NCBI GenBank assembly: GCA_965153355.1
Contig: OZ231126.1
Span: 6,076,001 to 6,140,000 of the forward strand
DNA length: 64,000 nucleotides
Direction: 5' to 3'
DNA from: Flaccisagitta enflata
Lineage: Eukaryota; Chaetognatha; Sagittoidea; Aphragmophora
This document shows, piece by piece, positions 10,747 through 22,000 of this stretch. A model generated the notes under the pieces. That model did not search any database. It was not told the DNA's origin and was given only the letters and a program-made list of their open reading frames with translations. The first letter of the stretch is position 1. Every line of letters begins with the position of its first letter. The position numbers were made by a program, and so were the translations under genes.

Positions 10747-10889
10747 CCGAACTAAGGCCTTCTGGTTTTTCATTGCCTGATCATTACTTCGCAACGGCGA
10801 GGCTTGATGGAAAGCTGGTCGCCGCCAAACACCAGGACAAACTCAAAATGCTCGCGAGGGCCGCGTCCCATGAGGAGTTCGACGTGATG
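10747..10889 (+). CDS. Orphan coding exon, unidentified protein
   Basis: An acceptor (tttcctgtatctag) and donor (GTGATG|gtaatt) bracket a 143-base exon that enters in phase 1 and leaves in phase 0. It encodes about 48 residues including PSGFSLPDHYFATARLDGKL and ends with ARAASHEEFDVM. The composition is clearly coding: balanced amino acids and G+C higher than the flanks. I do not recognise the family. It could be an upstream exon of the SMG5-type gene, a diverged exon of another gene, or part of a relic. It does not resemble the missing BUD23 tail, although the entry phase would fit BUD23 exon 4. Confidence 0.5.
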
Positions 10890-10923
10890 GTAATTTGTCT
10901 GTCTCGGTCTGTTTAGCTTTTTT

Positions 10924-10975
10924 AGTCGCCTGCACGTGACTCTACACCTTGGTCTGTCGGTATGTAAGTTGGTAA
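10924..10975 (+). mobile_element. AGTCGCG-family 5' fragment
   Basis: AGTCGCCTGCACGTGACTCT followed by 'acaccttggtctgtcgg', then lost. It is the 5' end of a member truncated directly before the full copy at 10,987. Confidence 0.7.
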
Positions 10976-10986
10976 CAGATATTTTT

Positions 10987-11183
10987 AGTCGCGTGCACGC
11001 GACTCTACAACCCGCTTTGTCCGTCGGTCGGTTGGTCGGTCGGTTGGTCCGTCACACTTTACTTTTTTTAATGATTTTATTTCTTTGACCTCACTGCTCT
11101 TACCCAAATGATCACTGGTGACCTCAAATATGGCCCCTGCCCACCGCACGCGACTTCATTGGCCGTGTATCCGGCCTTGTTTA
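10987..11183 (+). mobile_element. AGTCGCG-family element, copy 2 (full)
   Basis: Begins with the perfect 18-bp palindrome AGTCGCGTGCACGCGACT. It has a GTCGGTCGGTTGG tract, the block 'gacctcaaatatggcccctgcccacc', then GCACGCGACTT, and ends GGCCGTGTATCCGGCCTTG. The 3'-proximal CGCGACT is the inverse of the 5' AGTCGCG. No ORF. Confidence 0.85.
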
Positions 11184-11230
11184 AGATTATTTGAGGTATT
11201 TAAGGGTACATAAGGGTGGTTTAGGCTTTT

Positions 11231-11850
11231 CTTTCTGACAGAAGATTTGTGACAAAAATGAATGATATCACTCGGGTTTCTGCATTTTATGAAGGTCTTG
11301 AGCATACAAATCAGGAACTATCAAGTGGAAAATGATCCCTAGAGCGCATTTTGAAAAAAAGTCAAAAATCTATAATTTTTACCTTCATATTGCTCAAAAA
11401 ATTTTTCAATTTGGTCTTACTCTTTTTTTCATAGCATATTGTTAATCCTGATAACATTCCCTTTCATTTGATAGGTCGCACTATATGGTTCTGATGAAAA
11501 ATTCAATTTTCATATTTTTGTCCACCGTTGCAATTTTTGTAACGGTGGCGTAGAAAAAAAAAATGTTATTTCTTTTTAAAACCATATAGTGCGACCTATC
11601 AAATGAAAGGGAATTAGATCAGGATTGACCATATGCTGTCAAAAAATTAGTCAGACCAACCTGCAAAGTTATTCATGTGTAATGAAGCTAAAAATTATAA
11701 ATTTTTGACTTTTTTTAGAAATGCGCTCTAGGGATGATTTTCCACTGGATAGTTCTTGATTTGTATGCCTATGAACTAAACAAAAATGCTGAAAAACCTG
11801 GAGTGATATCATTCTTGTCACAAATCACCTGTCAGAAAGCAGTGTAGGGT
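11231..11850. mobile_element. Foldback element, about 620 bp
   Basis: Left arm 'cttttctttctgacag…agatttgtgacaa.aatgaatgatatcactc' is mirrored by 'gagtgatatcattcttgtcacaaat…ctgtcagaaagcag'. The inner pair CATTTGATAGGTCGCACTAT / ATAGTGCGACCTATCAAATG sits near 11,475 and 11,585. No ORF. Confidence 0.8.
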
Positions 11851-11957
11851 ACTTGAGGTACTTTCGGGTACTTTCAGGTGTTTTTGGATATTTTGGGGTA
11901 TTTATCTATTTGTGGAACATTTTGCAATATTGTGGAACATTTTGGAGATTGCGTTGT

Positions 11958-12112
11958 GAAATGGAAGAAAAGAAGGGAGGAAGGAAAGAAGAAAAGAAGA
12001 AAAGAAGAAAGAAAGAAGAAAGAAAAGAAAGAAGAAAGAAAAGAAGAAAGGAAATAAAGAAGGGGGAAGGGTGGTGGGGAAGAAGGGAGGAAGGAAGAAA
12101 TAGTGATTTAGG
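11958..12112. repeat. GAAA/GGAA purine-rich low-complexity tract
   Basis: About 150 bp of almost only A and G on the plus strand (gaagaaaagaagaaaga…). Confidence 0.9.
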
Positions 12113-12123
12113 TTGAGGGGGAG

Positions 12124-12660
12124 TAGGGCAGCGGCCCTGAAGGGGATTAAGTCCTGTAGAACACAGGAGAATCTGTCCATCTGTCTGTCCGTCCTTCTGT
12201 CACGGATGCCCTGTTATTCAAACTTTCATTGAGTAACATGGAGAAATGACAAAAGACTGTATATGGATAATATAATGGTACCCATGCCCTTCTTGAGTAG
12301 TTTGTTGGTTAAGTTGAGGGCGGATCAGGTGTAGCAGGCCAGGATCTGGGTCTCGGAGTCCAGAGTATGGGTCACTAAGGCTAGGATGTGGGTTTTTGAA
12401 CTCAGAATCAGGATATCAGATGTCACCATCTAGATCTAAGGGGCCAAAATGATAGAACTCAGACCAGAATTCAGGTTTTCTAGCCAGATTTTGGCCGTTA
12501 TGCTTGGATTTGGGCCATTTTGCATGGACTTGGGCCATGCAGTTTGGATTTAGGCCCCAAAGGAGACAAAGCCCTGAGGATGCGGTAGGGGGGGACGAAC
12601 ATATGTACAGACTGATTCCCCCTGTGTTCTACAGGACATCGTCCCCTTGCCCACTGCCCA
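12124..12660. mobile_element. TIR element with GTCCTGTAGAACACAGG ends
   Basis: GGGCAGCGG…GGGGATTAAGTCCTGTAGAACACAGG at the left is mirrored by CCTGTGTTCTACAGGACatcGTCCCC…CACTGCCC at the right. Arms are about 40 bp and the element about 535 bp. The interior holds 'gtctgtccgtccttctgtc' and G/T-rich text but no ORF. A diverged end of the same family is at 8377-8450 (GTTCTGTAGAACACAAGG). Confidence 0.8.
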
Positions 12661-13264
12661 AAAAGGAAGGAATATGTATGTAGTAGTAGCAGTGTATTTG
12701 TGTAACGGGGCACGCGACTGCTGGCCTGTTGGGCTTGTTTCTACCAGCCTGGCTTTCTGTCCATCTTTCTGCTTTTCTGTCTGTCTGTTCGCCCGTCACA
12801 TTCTGTCCTTCTGTACATCGTCTTGTCTGTCTTTCTGTTTTATTTATGTGTGTGTTTTGTTATTTCATTTCTGGCAGCAATTTTGCAAGACTTACTGCCA
12901 TGGCAAATTGTGCTTGACTAATGGGCCCCATCTCTGTCCTTGTTACTAACAAGACCTTGTTAGTCTCAAGGCACTCTTGCTCTCTTGCTTGTCTGTTGCC
13001 TTTGTCCTCATGCATAATTATGTTAAAAAATCTCCGGATTATGTCGAAATTGGGGATTTTACCGTCCATCCCGTACTAGACCAATTTTGACCCAAGGAAT
13101 CCAAAACTGTAGTCAGAAATGGTCTCAGGTCAATTTTTTGATAGGCTACGGCTACATTTCTCAGGTTAAAATACTATATAAGGTCAAAATTGGAAATTAT
13201 GTCATTTTAATTTGCAAGGACGACTAAAACTAAGCAAATATTTGGGATGCCAAGGCTTTCGGTC
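12661..13264. other. Intergenic or intronic, no supported feature
   Basis: T-rich text with repeated 'ctgtctgtc' and 'tttctgt' words near 12,760-12,840. No domain-bearing frame. Confidence 0.4.
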
Positions 13265-13470
13265 GGTCCGTCGAATAGGCGATATTTTAAAATGTCGGGC
13301 TCATTCATCAGCCATTGCATTGGCCATCTTGGTCGTGTTTTACAGAAATTATCGCCCGAGTTTGTGGCGAATATTTACGGCATTGTCGTGGACGCGGAGC
13401 CGAATTTGATTCGTCAATCACAAAAGACGCCCTTTTCTTTACTACTGTGGTATGCTGACGGATGAATACG
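13265..13470 (+). CDS. Possible coding exon upstream of the SMG5-type exons (weak)
   Basis: A plus frame reads MSGSFISHCIGHLGRVLQ, then LSPEFVANIYGIVVDAEPNLI and RQSQK before a stop at about 13,463. Codon choice looks protein-like up to about 13,420. 'IVVDAEPNLI' resembles the first strand and aspartate of a PIN domain, which should lie just upstream of the PIN exon at 14,396. A phase-1 donor (ATTC|gtcaat, about 13,411) would fit that exon. However, the helix expected after the first PIN strand is absent. Tentative. Confidence 0.3.
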
Positions 13471-13518
13471 TACACTATCGAGTATGCCCCTCGACTGTAT
13501 CCATCCGTTTATTTGAAC

Positions 13519-14340
13519 AACAACAACACAACAAAACAAAGGACAAAACGCAACCACAACACGATAACGCAATAATACAACACAATAACACAACAACCAA
13601 ACAACGACAACCACCACACCAACAACCGCACCAACAACAACCACAACGACAACAACCACAACGACAACAACCACAACGACAACAACAACAACCACAATAA
13701 CAACAACCACAATAACAACAAAACAACAACTACAACAGCAACAATAACAGCAACAACAATTACAACAACAACAATTACAACAACAACAACAACAATTACA
13801 ACAACAACAACAGCAACAACAACAACAACAGCAACAATTACAACAACAGCAACAATTACAACAACAACAACAACAATTACAACAACAACAACAATTACAA
13901 CAACGCAACAACAACTATAACAACGCAACAACTACAACAACGCAACAACGCAACAACGCAACAACAACGCAACAACAACGCAACAACAAGGCAACAACAA
14001 GGCTACAACAAGGCTACAACAACGCTGCAACAACGCTGCAACAACGCTGCAACAACGCTGCAACAACGCTGCAACAACGCTACAACAACGCTACAACAAC
14101 GCAACAACAACGCAACAACTACAACAACTACAACAACGCAACAACAACTACAACAACTACAACAACTACAACAACAACGCAACAACTACAACAACAACGC
14201 AACAACAACTACAACAACGCAACAACAACTACAACAACGCAACAACAACTACAACAACGCAACAACAACTACAACAACGCAACAACAACTACAACAACGC
14301 AACAACTACAACATAACTACAATAACTACATCAATAACAA
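13519..14340. repeat. CAA/CAACG trinucleotide-type low-complexity tract
   Basis: About 820 bp of CAACAA, CAACGC and CTACAA words with higher-order units such as AACAACGCAACAACAACTAC near 14,180-14,300. No stops occur for long distances on the minus strand, giving poly-Cys and poly-Val shadow frames. It ends about 55 bp before the SMG5-type exon acceptor, so it lies in the intron just upstream. Confidence 0.95.
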
Positions 14341-14395
14341 CTAAACCTCCTGCAGCTGTCCCAATCTCAGATTTGTCCCATTCTTTTTCCCCAAG

Positions 14396-15521
14396 CTTTG
14401 ATCATCGACGAATTGGACGGGTTAAAAAAGTCATCTCACGAAGTCCGCGATTCGATTCGGTGGCTCGAACTTCACTTCAAAAACGGAAATCGATTCGTTC
14501 GACCGCAAAATTCCGAAACCGAACGCGATGACCGTCTCGTTGACAAGATCATGGATGAGGAAGGGGAAGAAGTAGAAGGTGGAAAGGATGACGATGAAGA
14601 GGAGAAGGAAAGAGAAACACTCGATGATAACGAAGAACGGGCGGTAAAGCAAGAGGATCTCAAACGCAATTTGGATGGAGGGAAGGAAGGTTCAAATGAA
14701 ATGGGCGTAAAGAGAGATGAAAGAGACGACCATGGCGAAGGGTGCACCGGTATTGGCACCGGCAATGGCAAAAACAATAACTACAGCAGAAACAATAGCT
14801 TCGGTAAAAATAAGAATAATAGTATCAACAACAAAAACCGGGCCTTTTCCTCATCGCCGCGCGTCACCTCCTCGCCTATGAACGCCTCCTCGAAAAAGAC
14901 CTTCCAGCTGCGGCAGTTGCTCAGCTGCGCCGCTTTCTTTTCTCCTCGCGCGTCCTCCTCCTCTTCCTCCTCTTCCTCGCCCTCGCCGAACGCCGTCGAT
15001 CCAGACTCTGTTGGAGTAGAAAAAGGCGCCGATAAAGTACCGCTGGAAGACTTCGATAAAGTCGATGAGCGAGATGAAACAGCGAATGAATCGATGGGAG
15101 ACGGTGATGCCGCGGCGAAAAAGGAAAATGAAAGACGAGATGAAGCTGTTTCGGCAGGGATACAATCGGCGGCGTCGGTGGAACGAGTAACTGCGTCGTC
15201 GGAACGAGAAACTACGACGGCGACAAGAGAGACTGGGTCACGAGGCGTTATGGTCACGATTCTAACCGGCGGCGACGAAACCTGTTCAGTAAGCCAATTT
15301 ACTGACGTCGGCATTCGTTGCGAATGTTGTAGTCCGTTTAACAGTTTCTGTCTGCTCTTCGTTTTGTGCTACACAAGCTACTTCATTTTAAACCTGTCCT
15401 AACTTTTTTTTGTTCTCTTTCTCAGGTGAGTCCGAAGACGCTGCGTCGGTTCATCAGTCAAGCGGGAATTTCCATCGAATTTATCCGAGATTTCTACAAA
15501 AAGTGGACCAACGAAACATGA
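14396..15521 (+). CDS. SMG5: SMG5-type nonsense-mediated decay factor, C-terminal PIN-domain exons (partial)
   Basis: Two exons: 14,396-15,288 (acceptor ttccccaag, donor TCA|gtaagc) and 15,426-15,521 (acceptor tttctcag, stop TGA). The first begins LIIDELDGLKKSSHEVRDSI and continues RWLELHFKNGNRFVRPQ. The same order occurs in the SMG5 PIN domain (IDGLDLLKKE…GIRYLEAEFKKGNRYIR). MVTILTGGDE and the last-exon sequence IEFIRDFYKKWTNET match the SMG5 C-terminus. Between FVRPQ and MVTIL lies an acidic, then Asn/Lys-, Ser- and Glu-rich insertion of about 230 residues, far longer than in vertebrate SMG5. In animals SMG5 with SMG7 binds phosphorylated UPF1 and promotes mRNA decay and UPF1 recycling; its PIN fold is thought to be catalytically degenerate. 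The N-terminal 14-3-3-like and helical exons are not found upstream, so the gene is 5'-incomplete. I use the symbol on motif evidence; a divergent SMG6 is the main alternative. Confidence 0.8.
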
Positions 15522-16059
15522 ACCGCGTTTCCTCTTTTTTTCCTTTCATCCGCGAAACCTCGAAGCGAGATTTTTTATTAAAGGCCCTAAGCCGATGATT
15601 TGCAGACGATTTACTTCCGAGCATAAATGAATATTGATTCGGTAAACCAAACATTCTGCTTTCATTCGAATGGTCCGGATGTTATAGTTTGATGATCCGT
15701 GGTGATATTCTAGGGTGGGTTGGGTCTGGACTTTGATACGTAACCTTACGTATTTTCCGTACATATTTAAGATGCCCAAGATCTAGGATAAGTGTTAAAA
15801 GACGCTGGAACACGCGCGGTAATAACTCTACCCATAATAGTTTGCTCTTGGTGAATTTGGATACATAACTTCCTTGTCAGCATTCTATGATAATATTGTC
15901 ACGGTTAACACAATTGCAGAACTTGCTTGTTGTTTCAAAAAGCGGTCCAGACCGTAAAATTATCATCTTCAGTTGTTATAATCGTTCTTTTTCAAAATTT
16001 CAGAATCAGTTCAAACCAATTTATTAATCTTTTCTATAATTCAAAAATCGAACTCTTTT
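15522..16059. other. Intergenic spacer SMG5 to F-box gene
   Basis: About 540 bp without a coding signal. An AATAAATG-like stretch near 15,625 could serve as a polyadenylation signal for the preceding gene. Confidence 0.4.

Positions 16060-16091
<32 letters not shown>
16060..16091. repeat. (AATC)n microsatellite in the 5' leader
   Basis: Seven to eight ATCA/AATC units run directly into the start codon of the F-box gene (…AATCAATC|ATGGAAG). Confidence 0.95.
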
Positions 16092-16093
<2 letters not shown>

Positions 16094-19000
16094 GGAAGAT
16101 GACTCAACAAATTCAAAACGGCCCGCTGATGATCCATCTCCGCCTGATCCTCCGGCACAAGATGATCCGGAAAGACATATTCAAGATTTACCTGCGCAGT
16201 CTTTCTCCTTTTTGCCGCCTCCCATTTTGGCCAAATTCTTCGCCTATCTGTCAACAAAAGATCGTCTTCGTTGCGCCGGAGTTAGCCAGTCTTGGCGGAC
16301 CGAGTTGACGCAGATGTCCTCCAACTGGCGCGATGTGTGTTTGGGCCGCAACGCCGTTTGCTACGACGCCGCGCCGCCGCACGCCGCCGATTTCCTGCCG
16401 CTGCCGCACGTGGAACAAGTCGTGTTCAAAGCCCGCGTTCCCTTCGTCCTCAAAGAGCAAAGCAAAAGTTTTCGCTTCCCGGACGATTCTCCGGATTCTT
16501 CGGTCGAGTACCGCATAACTAAGCTCCCGTTGGCGCGAGTCCGTCTCATCCTAAATCGTCGCTCCAATTTAAGGAAACTCGATATGTCTGAGATGTGGTT
16601 GGGAAGGGAAAACGCCGCCGCTTTCAGGTATTAGGAGTTAAACAAGTCTTTCTTGGCGCAAATGAGTCTAGATGTTAAAAGCTTAATTGGTTGCTTCTTG
16701 GTCTTAAGTGAATACCAGTGTTCAGTAGAGCACCGCCGGAGCTCACCCGCTAATAAGTCCTGCCCACCTTAAAGGCAAACTATTAACTACACATGTGGTT
16801 TTCCAGTTAATTCAGTATGGGCAGTTAAGTAGTCGCATTTGGATGCTTCGCATAGGAAACAGTTGTAGTATCCCTTCGTCCCGCTTACGCAATATGGAGG
16901 AACAAAAATCATGAAGATAAGCGTTTTCCTTTTTAAAAAATTCCATCATCTTCCGTTTTTGTTTTGACCTTGAAGTCACCCATAGAAATCGATGGGAATC
17001 GAAAATTCCTGTCATAGTTTTGTTATCGATAGGGCAGTTATTTGTATTGGAAAATCATAATATTTGTAAGCATAGACTTCAATATTATAGCAAAAAACTG
17101 TGTAAGAGCTAACTTAGGAAGCTAATGAACAATTTCATGACAAAAAAGAATTAGTAAAAATCATTTGAAAGAACATCAGCACAACAATTTATCCCACTGC
17201 ATTATGCAAATTATGTCTGACAAAAAGCTCGTTAAAAAAACGGAAGATGAATGATTTTGAAGAAAAGCAAAATAGTAAAGGTCCTAGAATTAACCATTCC
17301 ACATGAGGTAAGCGGGACGAAGAGAAATTCACAACTTTTGCTATGTGAAGCACCCAATAGTCGCATCTTAAGGCATAATTTTGCTCAGTCCCTGGACATG
17401 CGCTCCAGTGAATTCTATATCTTCAACCTGAATGGCTAGTATGAACCATTTTCTGCTTATTCGCTCTATTTCTGACAGGGCGCTGTGGTTCGGCTGTGCT
17501 GAGTTGAGTCAGCTCACTGACCTAAGACTACCAATGGGCTTTTACTCGAGCAGCAGCCTGTTAAAGAAAATCGCCACAAGACATCCAAAGATAAAGCACC
17601 TCACCCTGTCGACGCCTTTTGAGCGCCTGACCACCGACGTCTGCGAAAATCCTTTTCACGTCTTCAAGGATCTCAAGTCTCTGACGCTGTGGCCTGGGTT
17701 GAACACCTATGGCGAGGTCCGAGTTGCAGAACAGGGGGACCGGACCGTTCCAGGGGTTCGGAGTCATCCTATTGATCCAATGTTTGCAGCAGCTCTGGAC
17801 ACGCTACAGATTCAGTCTCTTGAGCTTGCGGGGGTGAATGCGGGGGTGATTGGTCATGACCATGAACAGTCAAGCCGAGAATTCAAAGTCCTCAATCTTG
17901 CTTCCACGCCTCAGCTTATTAAGCAACTAGTGCATCTCTCAATCCACGATTACGTCTATTACGACTATGTGGAGTTCTTGCTATACCACTGCAAAACTTT
18001 GAAAACTTTGTGCCTGGCCAAGGTGTGGCTCGGGGAAGAATCACATGGTCAACTTGACGGAAACAGCCCCGAACAAGTTGCGCCTTTGATGGAGACGCAA
18101 CATGATTGTTCGCCGAGTTTATGCTCGGTGACCCTGGGACTCCAAGCTTATGGATTGGTTAGTATCTTTGTGCTGATTGAAAGTTTAACATCTGTCAATT
18201 CCGAGTCTCTTTTCCCGTTCGCATTTCGAAACAAATCTCCGCCAGTTTTCCGCTTACCGTATTCCGAACATGATTTCTCCCAAACAAATCTTAGTTCTAC
18301 CAAAATTATGTGAATGGGATTGTCGTTTCGCTTTTGGATTGGAGAAGGCTTTTTAGTCACAGACAAGCGACTCTACACCTTGCGGTGTCGGGCGGTCCCT
18401 CCGTCCGAAATATTTATGAATTGCGAGCGGTTTATGCAATACTGCTCCTGCCCAACCGTCCGCGACTGGATTGCCGCGTATCCGGCCTTGTTTATTTAGC
18501 TTCGGCCCCTACATTACCCCTTCCTCACGTGAAATAGCTGATAGATTATGAACATCTAACTGACCACTTTATGCAAACGAGATAGTTGCTCATGGCTAAA
18601 ACTAAGTTTATACGCCCCATTTTTTTTTCTATCACGTGCCTCGAGCAAAAACCTTAATGAGTTAAAACGAATATGAATACAGATGTAACCAATACTGTAA
18701 TTCAATAAAATTTTAAAAACATGAATACAGTAAAGCAATCCAAATAACGTGTATAATTCGCTCGAAAAGCGCATGTCGCTTGCATTGTGAGTAAAATTGA
18801 AGTAATAGTTGAACCCTGCGAAAGGTTTGTTTCTACCCCTGACAATCGCGTTTTCTATGGGCCACTTGGTCGCTCGGTTGCTGATTGCTTGCACCTATCA
18901 CTCACTCGCCCCTCTGCGGTATACTCGCTCGTTCCGATCACAGGCATCGTTGTCTTGCTCTTTGACCCTTAGCGGTGGGAAAATTGATTATATATTAGTA

Positions 19001-22000
19001 ACAGTTCAATACCAGAAGCAGTTATATTTCGACGTTTGCCAATAACTTTGCTGAGGCCTTTACCCGAGTACTTACAACAATCAGTTTTGCTCCGTAGTTA
19101 GCAAATAGTTTCGTGAGTGCCCCAACAACGTTTTTCGTATTCCATTATAAATAGCTCGATCGTAAAAATAAATAAAGAAAAAAAAAAGACCTTCATGTCT
19201 CTGATTTGTCAATGTAAGGTAGAGTTAGGATTAAAGCCGGATTAGTAACGACTTTCTCCAGATGAAGTCGGGTGCAGGTGATCTCTTAAGTTTCTCTGTC
19301 AGTTCGCCAGCTGTCATGTCAAGCGCCCAAATGCTAGATTTCCACTTTTATCACCCTGCCCACTTTGGTGCGACATCAAAGTGGTTGCGTATCTGCCCGT
19401 TCTGACAGTCTTCGGTATTGATACAGGAAATAGGATTATAGTACGTTCTGGATTTTCTTGTAAATGCGAATTAATTGCAAATGTTGACTGATTCTTTGTC
19501 TACTACTGTCTCAGCATGTCAAACGCTCTCGTGGTTATCGTAGAGTCTTGAAGCTTCTTGCCTTTCTTCCGACCAACGTGGACATCCAACTCATGCCGCG
19601 CAACATTTTGGTAGAGGCCCTCGAGCTTACTGTCCTCGATCTCACCACTTTCTCTGCCCTGACCAACTTCCAAGTGTGGACAAACATATCCTCGGCTTAT
19701 TTCGCGTTGAAAACCCCCGCGGAGTGGATTCGTCTGAGAGCCATGCTGGGGCAGTTCGTAAAGCTCAAGTCCCTCATGCTCTTATTCCATCGGGGAGATG
19801 AATTAGCCAACGTCGCGGAAGCGATTGACGTTACGCCGACTGCGCTTTTACCGCCGCTCGATTCCCTCACTTACATGTTCCTAGATGGTACGATTAGTGT
19901 CAGAATATCGGGAAATGGATGGTTTGGGCTCTTTCGGATGACATAATTCGGATTGGGGTACACTGCGAACCATAAAAAAGGTTACAACTGTTCTAAAAGA
20001 TATTTCTCATGAAAAGAATGACTTTTCAATATTCTTTTTGTGAGAATTAAAAATAGTGTCATCAAATGAAGCGAATATCACAAATCCCATGAGTTTTCAT
20101 CAATTATTTTGGAGTTTATGATAAAAAGAAGATAGTAGTGCCAGAATCTGTGTCTGAACTATAAATTCTTCATAAAGTATTGAAAAGGGACCTTTTTTTT
20201 TTATTTTGGCATTAGCAGTGCAAGAAATCAATTGAAATCATAAATCATTTGAAAGATATTTTAAAGAGCTTTCATTTGCTGCCAATCTCACATTTCTAGC
20301 TCAATTCTTTAAGACGCAGTCAAAAAAAGACTGAAGAATATTCATTTTCACGTTTCAAAAGGCGCAACACCAAAATGTACCCATTTAACTTCAAATGGAT
20401 GTCATTTCCAAACGAATAAAGCTAGGAGTCTGGGATTGGTCTAGAATGAAAGATCTTTTGAAAATCTTTCAAATGGTCACTGATTTTGTTTACTTTCTTT
20501 TATTCAAACATGGATATTTTAAGAGAAAGAAAAGATCAGTATTTTTTTAAATTTGTGTGATGAAAAAATTCCCTCAAATAATTCATAAAATGTTCAAATC
20601 AAGTAAAAACTATCAAAATCAATGACATTGAGAAAGCCCTTCAAAAAATCTGTCATTTGAGCCGTTTCTTGAGTTACTAGCTCAAATGGTATACAAATTA
20701 CAATAGTTTTAGTATAATTTGTCATTTACAAACTATCACAGAAAATCTGTTGTTTTCCCACTTAGGTTTTGATACATTTGTCTTCATTCTAACATAAACT
20801 CCAAACAAATTGATCGAATTTGATGGGATTGGTGGCAAATTGTTAATCTTTTGAAGCTCTTTAAAATGCTTAAGAATAACAATAAGATTTGTTGAATCTA
20901 AAATATGTAAAACTATACTGAAAGTTGTAACTTTTTTTATGAGTCGCACTGTATGGTATTTAAAAAAGGCAGCAAAAGCGACCTCCCCCTAGGGCCTCCT
21001 GGATAGATTTCTTTATTCTTAGTTTTCACATTCGTCTTAGGTTCCATCGGATCCAAGTGGTTAGAAGAGATCCCGCTGGCCTGCTGGACTAGCGTCAGGC
21101 GTTTTGCTATGGTGTTCGAACTTTGCGAAGACGCAGAGTTATTTGTCTCTCGTTTTCCGCTACCGGACAACGTTCCCGCAAGTTTCCAACTGGAGGAGTT
21201 CTTTCTGTGGTACGACGCTGTTTGGATCGAGCGCGGGCACCACTTGGCTCGATCTGTCTGGCTCTGTGGAGATAGACTTCAAAATTTGAAAACTCTGGCC
21301 CTCGATGTTGCCGTCCAGCTAGAACCAGGCAGCTTGGCGACGATCGTTGAAGCAACCCCTCATCTGGAGAATTTCAGGGGAATCGCCGAGGATTGGCCGT
21401 GGCAGGGTGTCTACGGTATCTCGCCTTCGGAATTGCCCGCAATCTCGGCGTGGAGTCAACTTCGCACCTGTCTTATCGCCGTCGACCTGTATGAAAAGGA
21501 CCTAATCACCATCCCCCCAGATATTGGAATTGAGTGGAAGGGACTGGACAAAGCTGATATCAATTTTGTGGAAGAAACGATGCGCGCGAGAAGGAAATTC
21601 ATTCAGCTGAAGGACGCGACAGTGGTCCCGCGATTGGTTGATGATTGGCGAGAGAAGTTGCATCGACTCGAAACCATGGACGTCATTTCCGGCTTCGTGA
21701 CGGACGACAATGGCAATATCCGCTTCTACGAACGACTTAATCTTTTTACTGACGATACAGACGCACTTGCCTTCGGTACTGTTTTCGAATTCGGTGATGT
21801 CTTTTGTTTTACTGACTTTCTAAGCGGGTTTTTATTTAGGGTTAGGGGTAGGGTTAGGGTTAAGGTTGGGGTTGGGGGTGGTTTTAGGGTTAGGGTTAGG
21901 GTCAGAGCTAGCGTTAGGGCAAGGTGAGAGCTGTGTTAAATACATTTCAACTCGAATCTACTCGGATTAAAGCTTCGCCCAAACGGGAAAACCTGATAAA

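Noticed and set aside
10987-11183. SINE interpretation of the AGTCGCG family
   Set aside because: No A/B-box pair or A-rich/simple tail seen; ends are a palindrome and a hairpin instead.
13414-13931. Minus-strand frames rich in Cys or Val (up to 166 codons)
   Set aside because: Reverse reading of the CAA-type low-complexity tract; no start context, domain or balanced composition.
21836-21925. Chromosome-end telomere
   Set aside because: Only about 85 bp, degenerate, flanked by unique gene sequence on both sides and shared with other internal sites.
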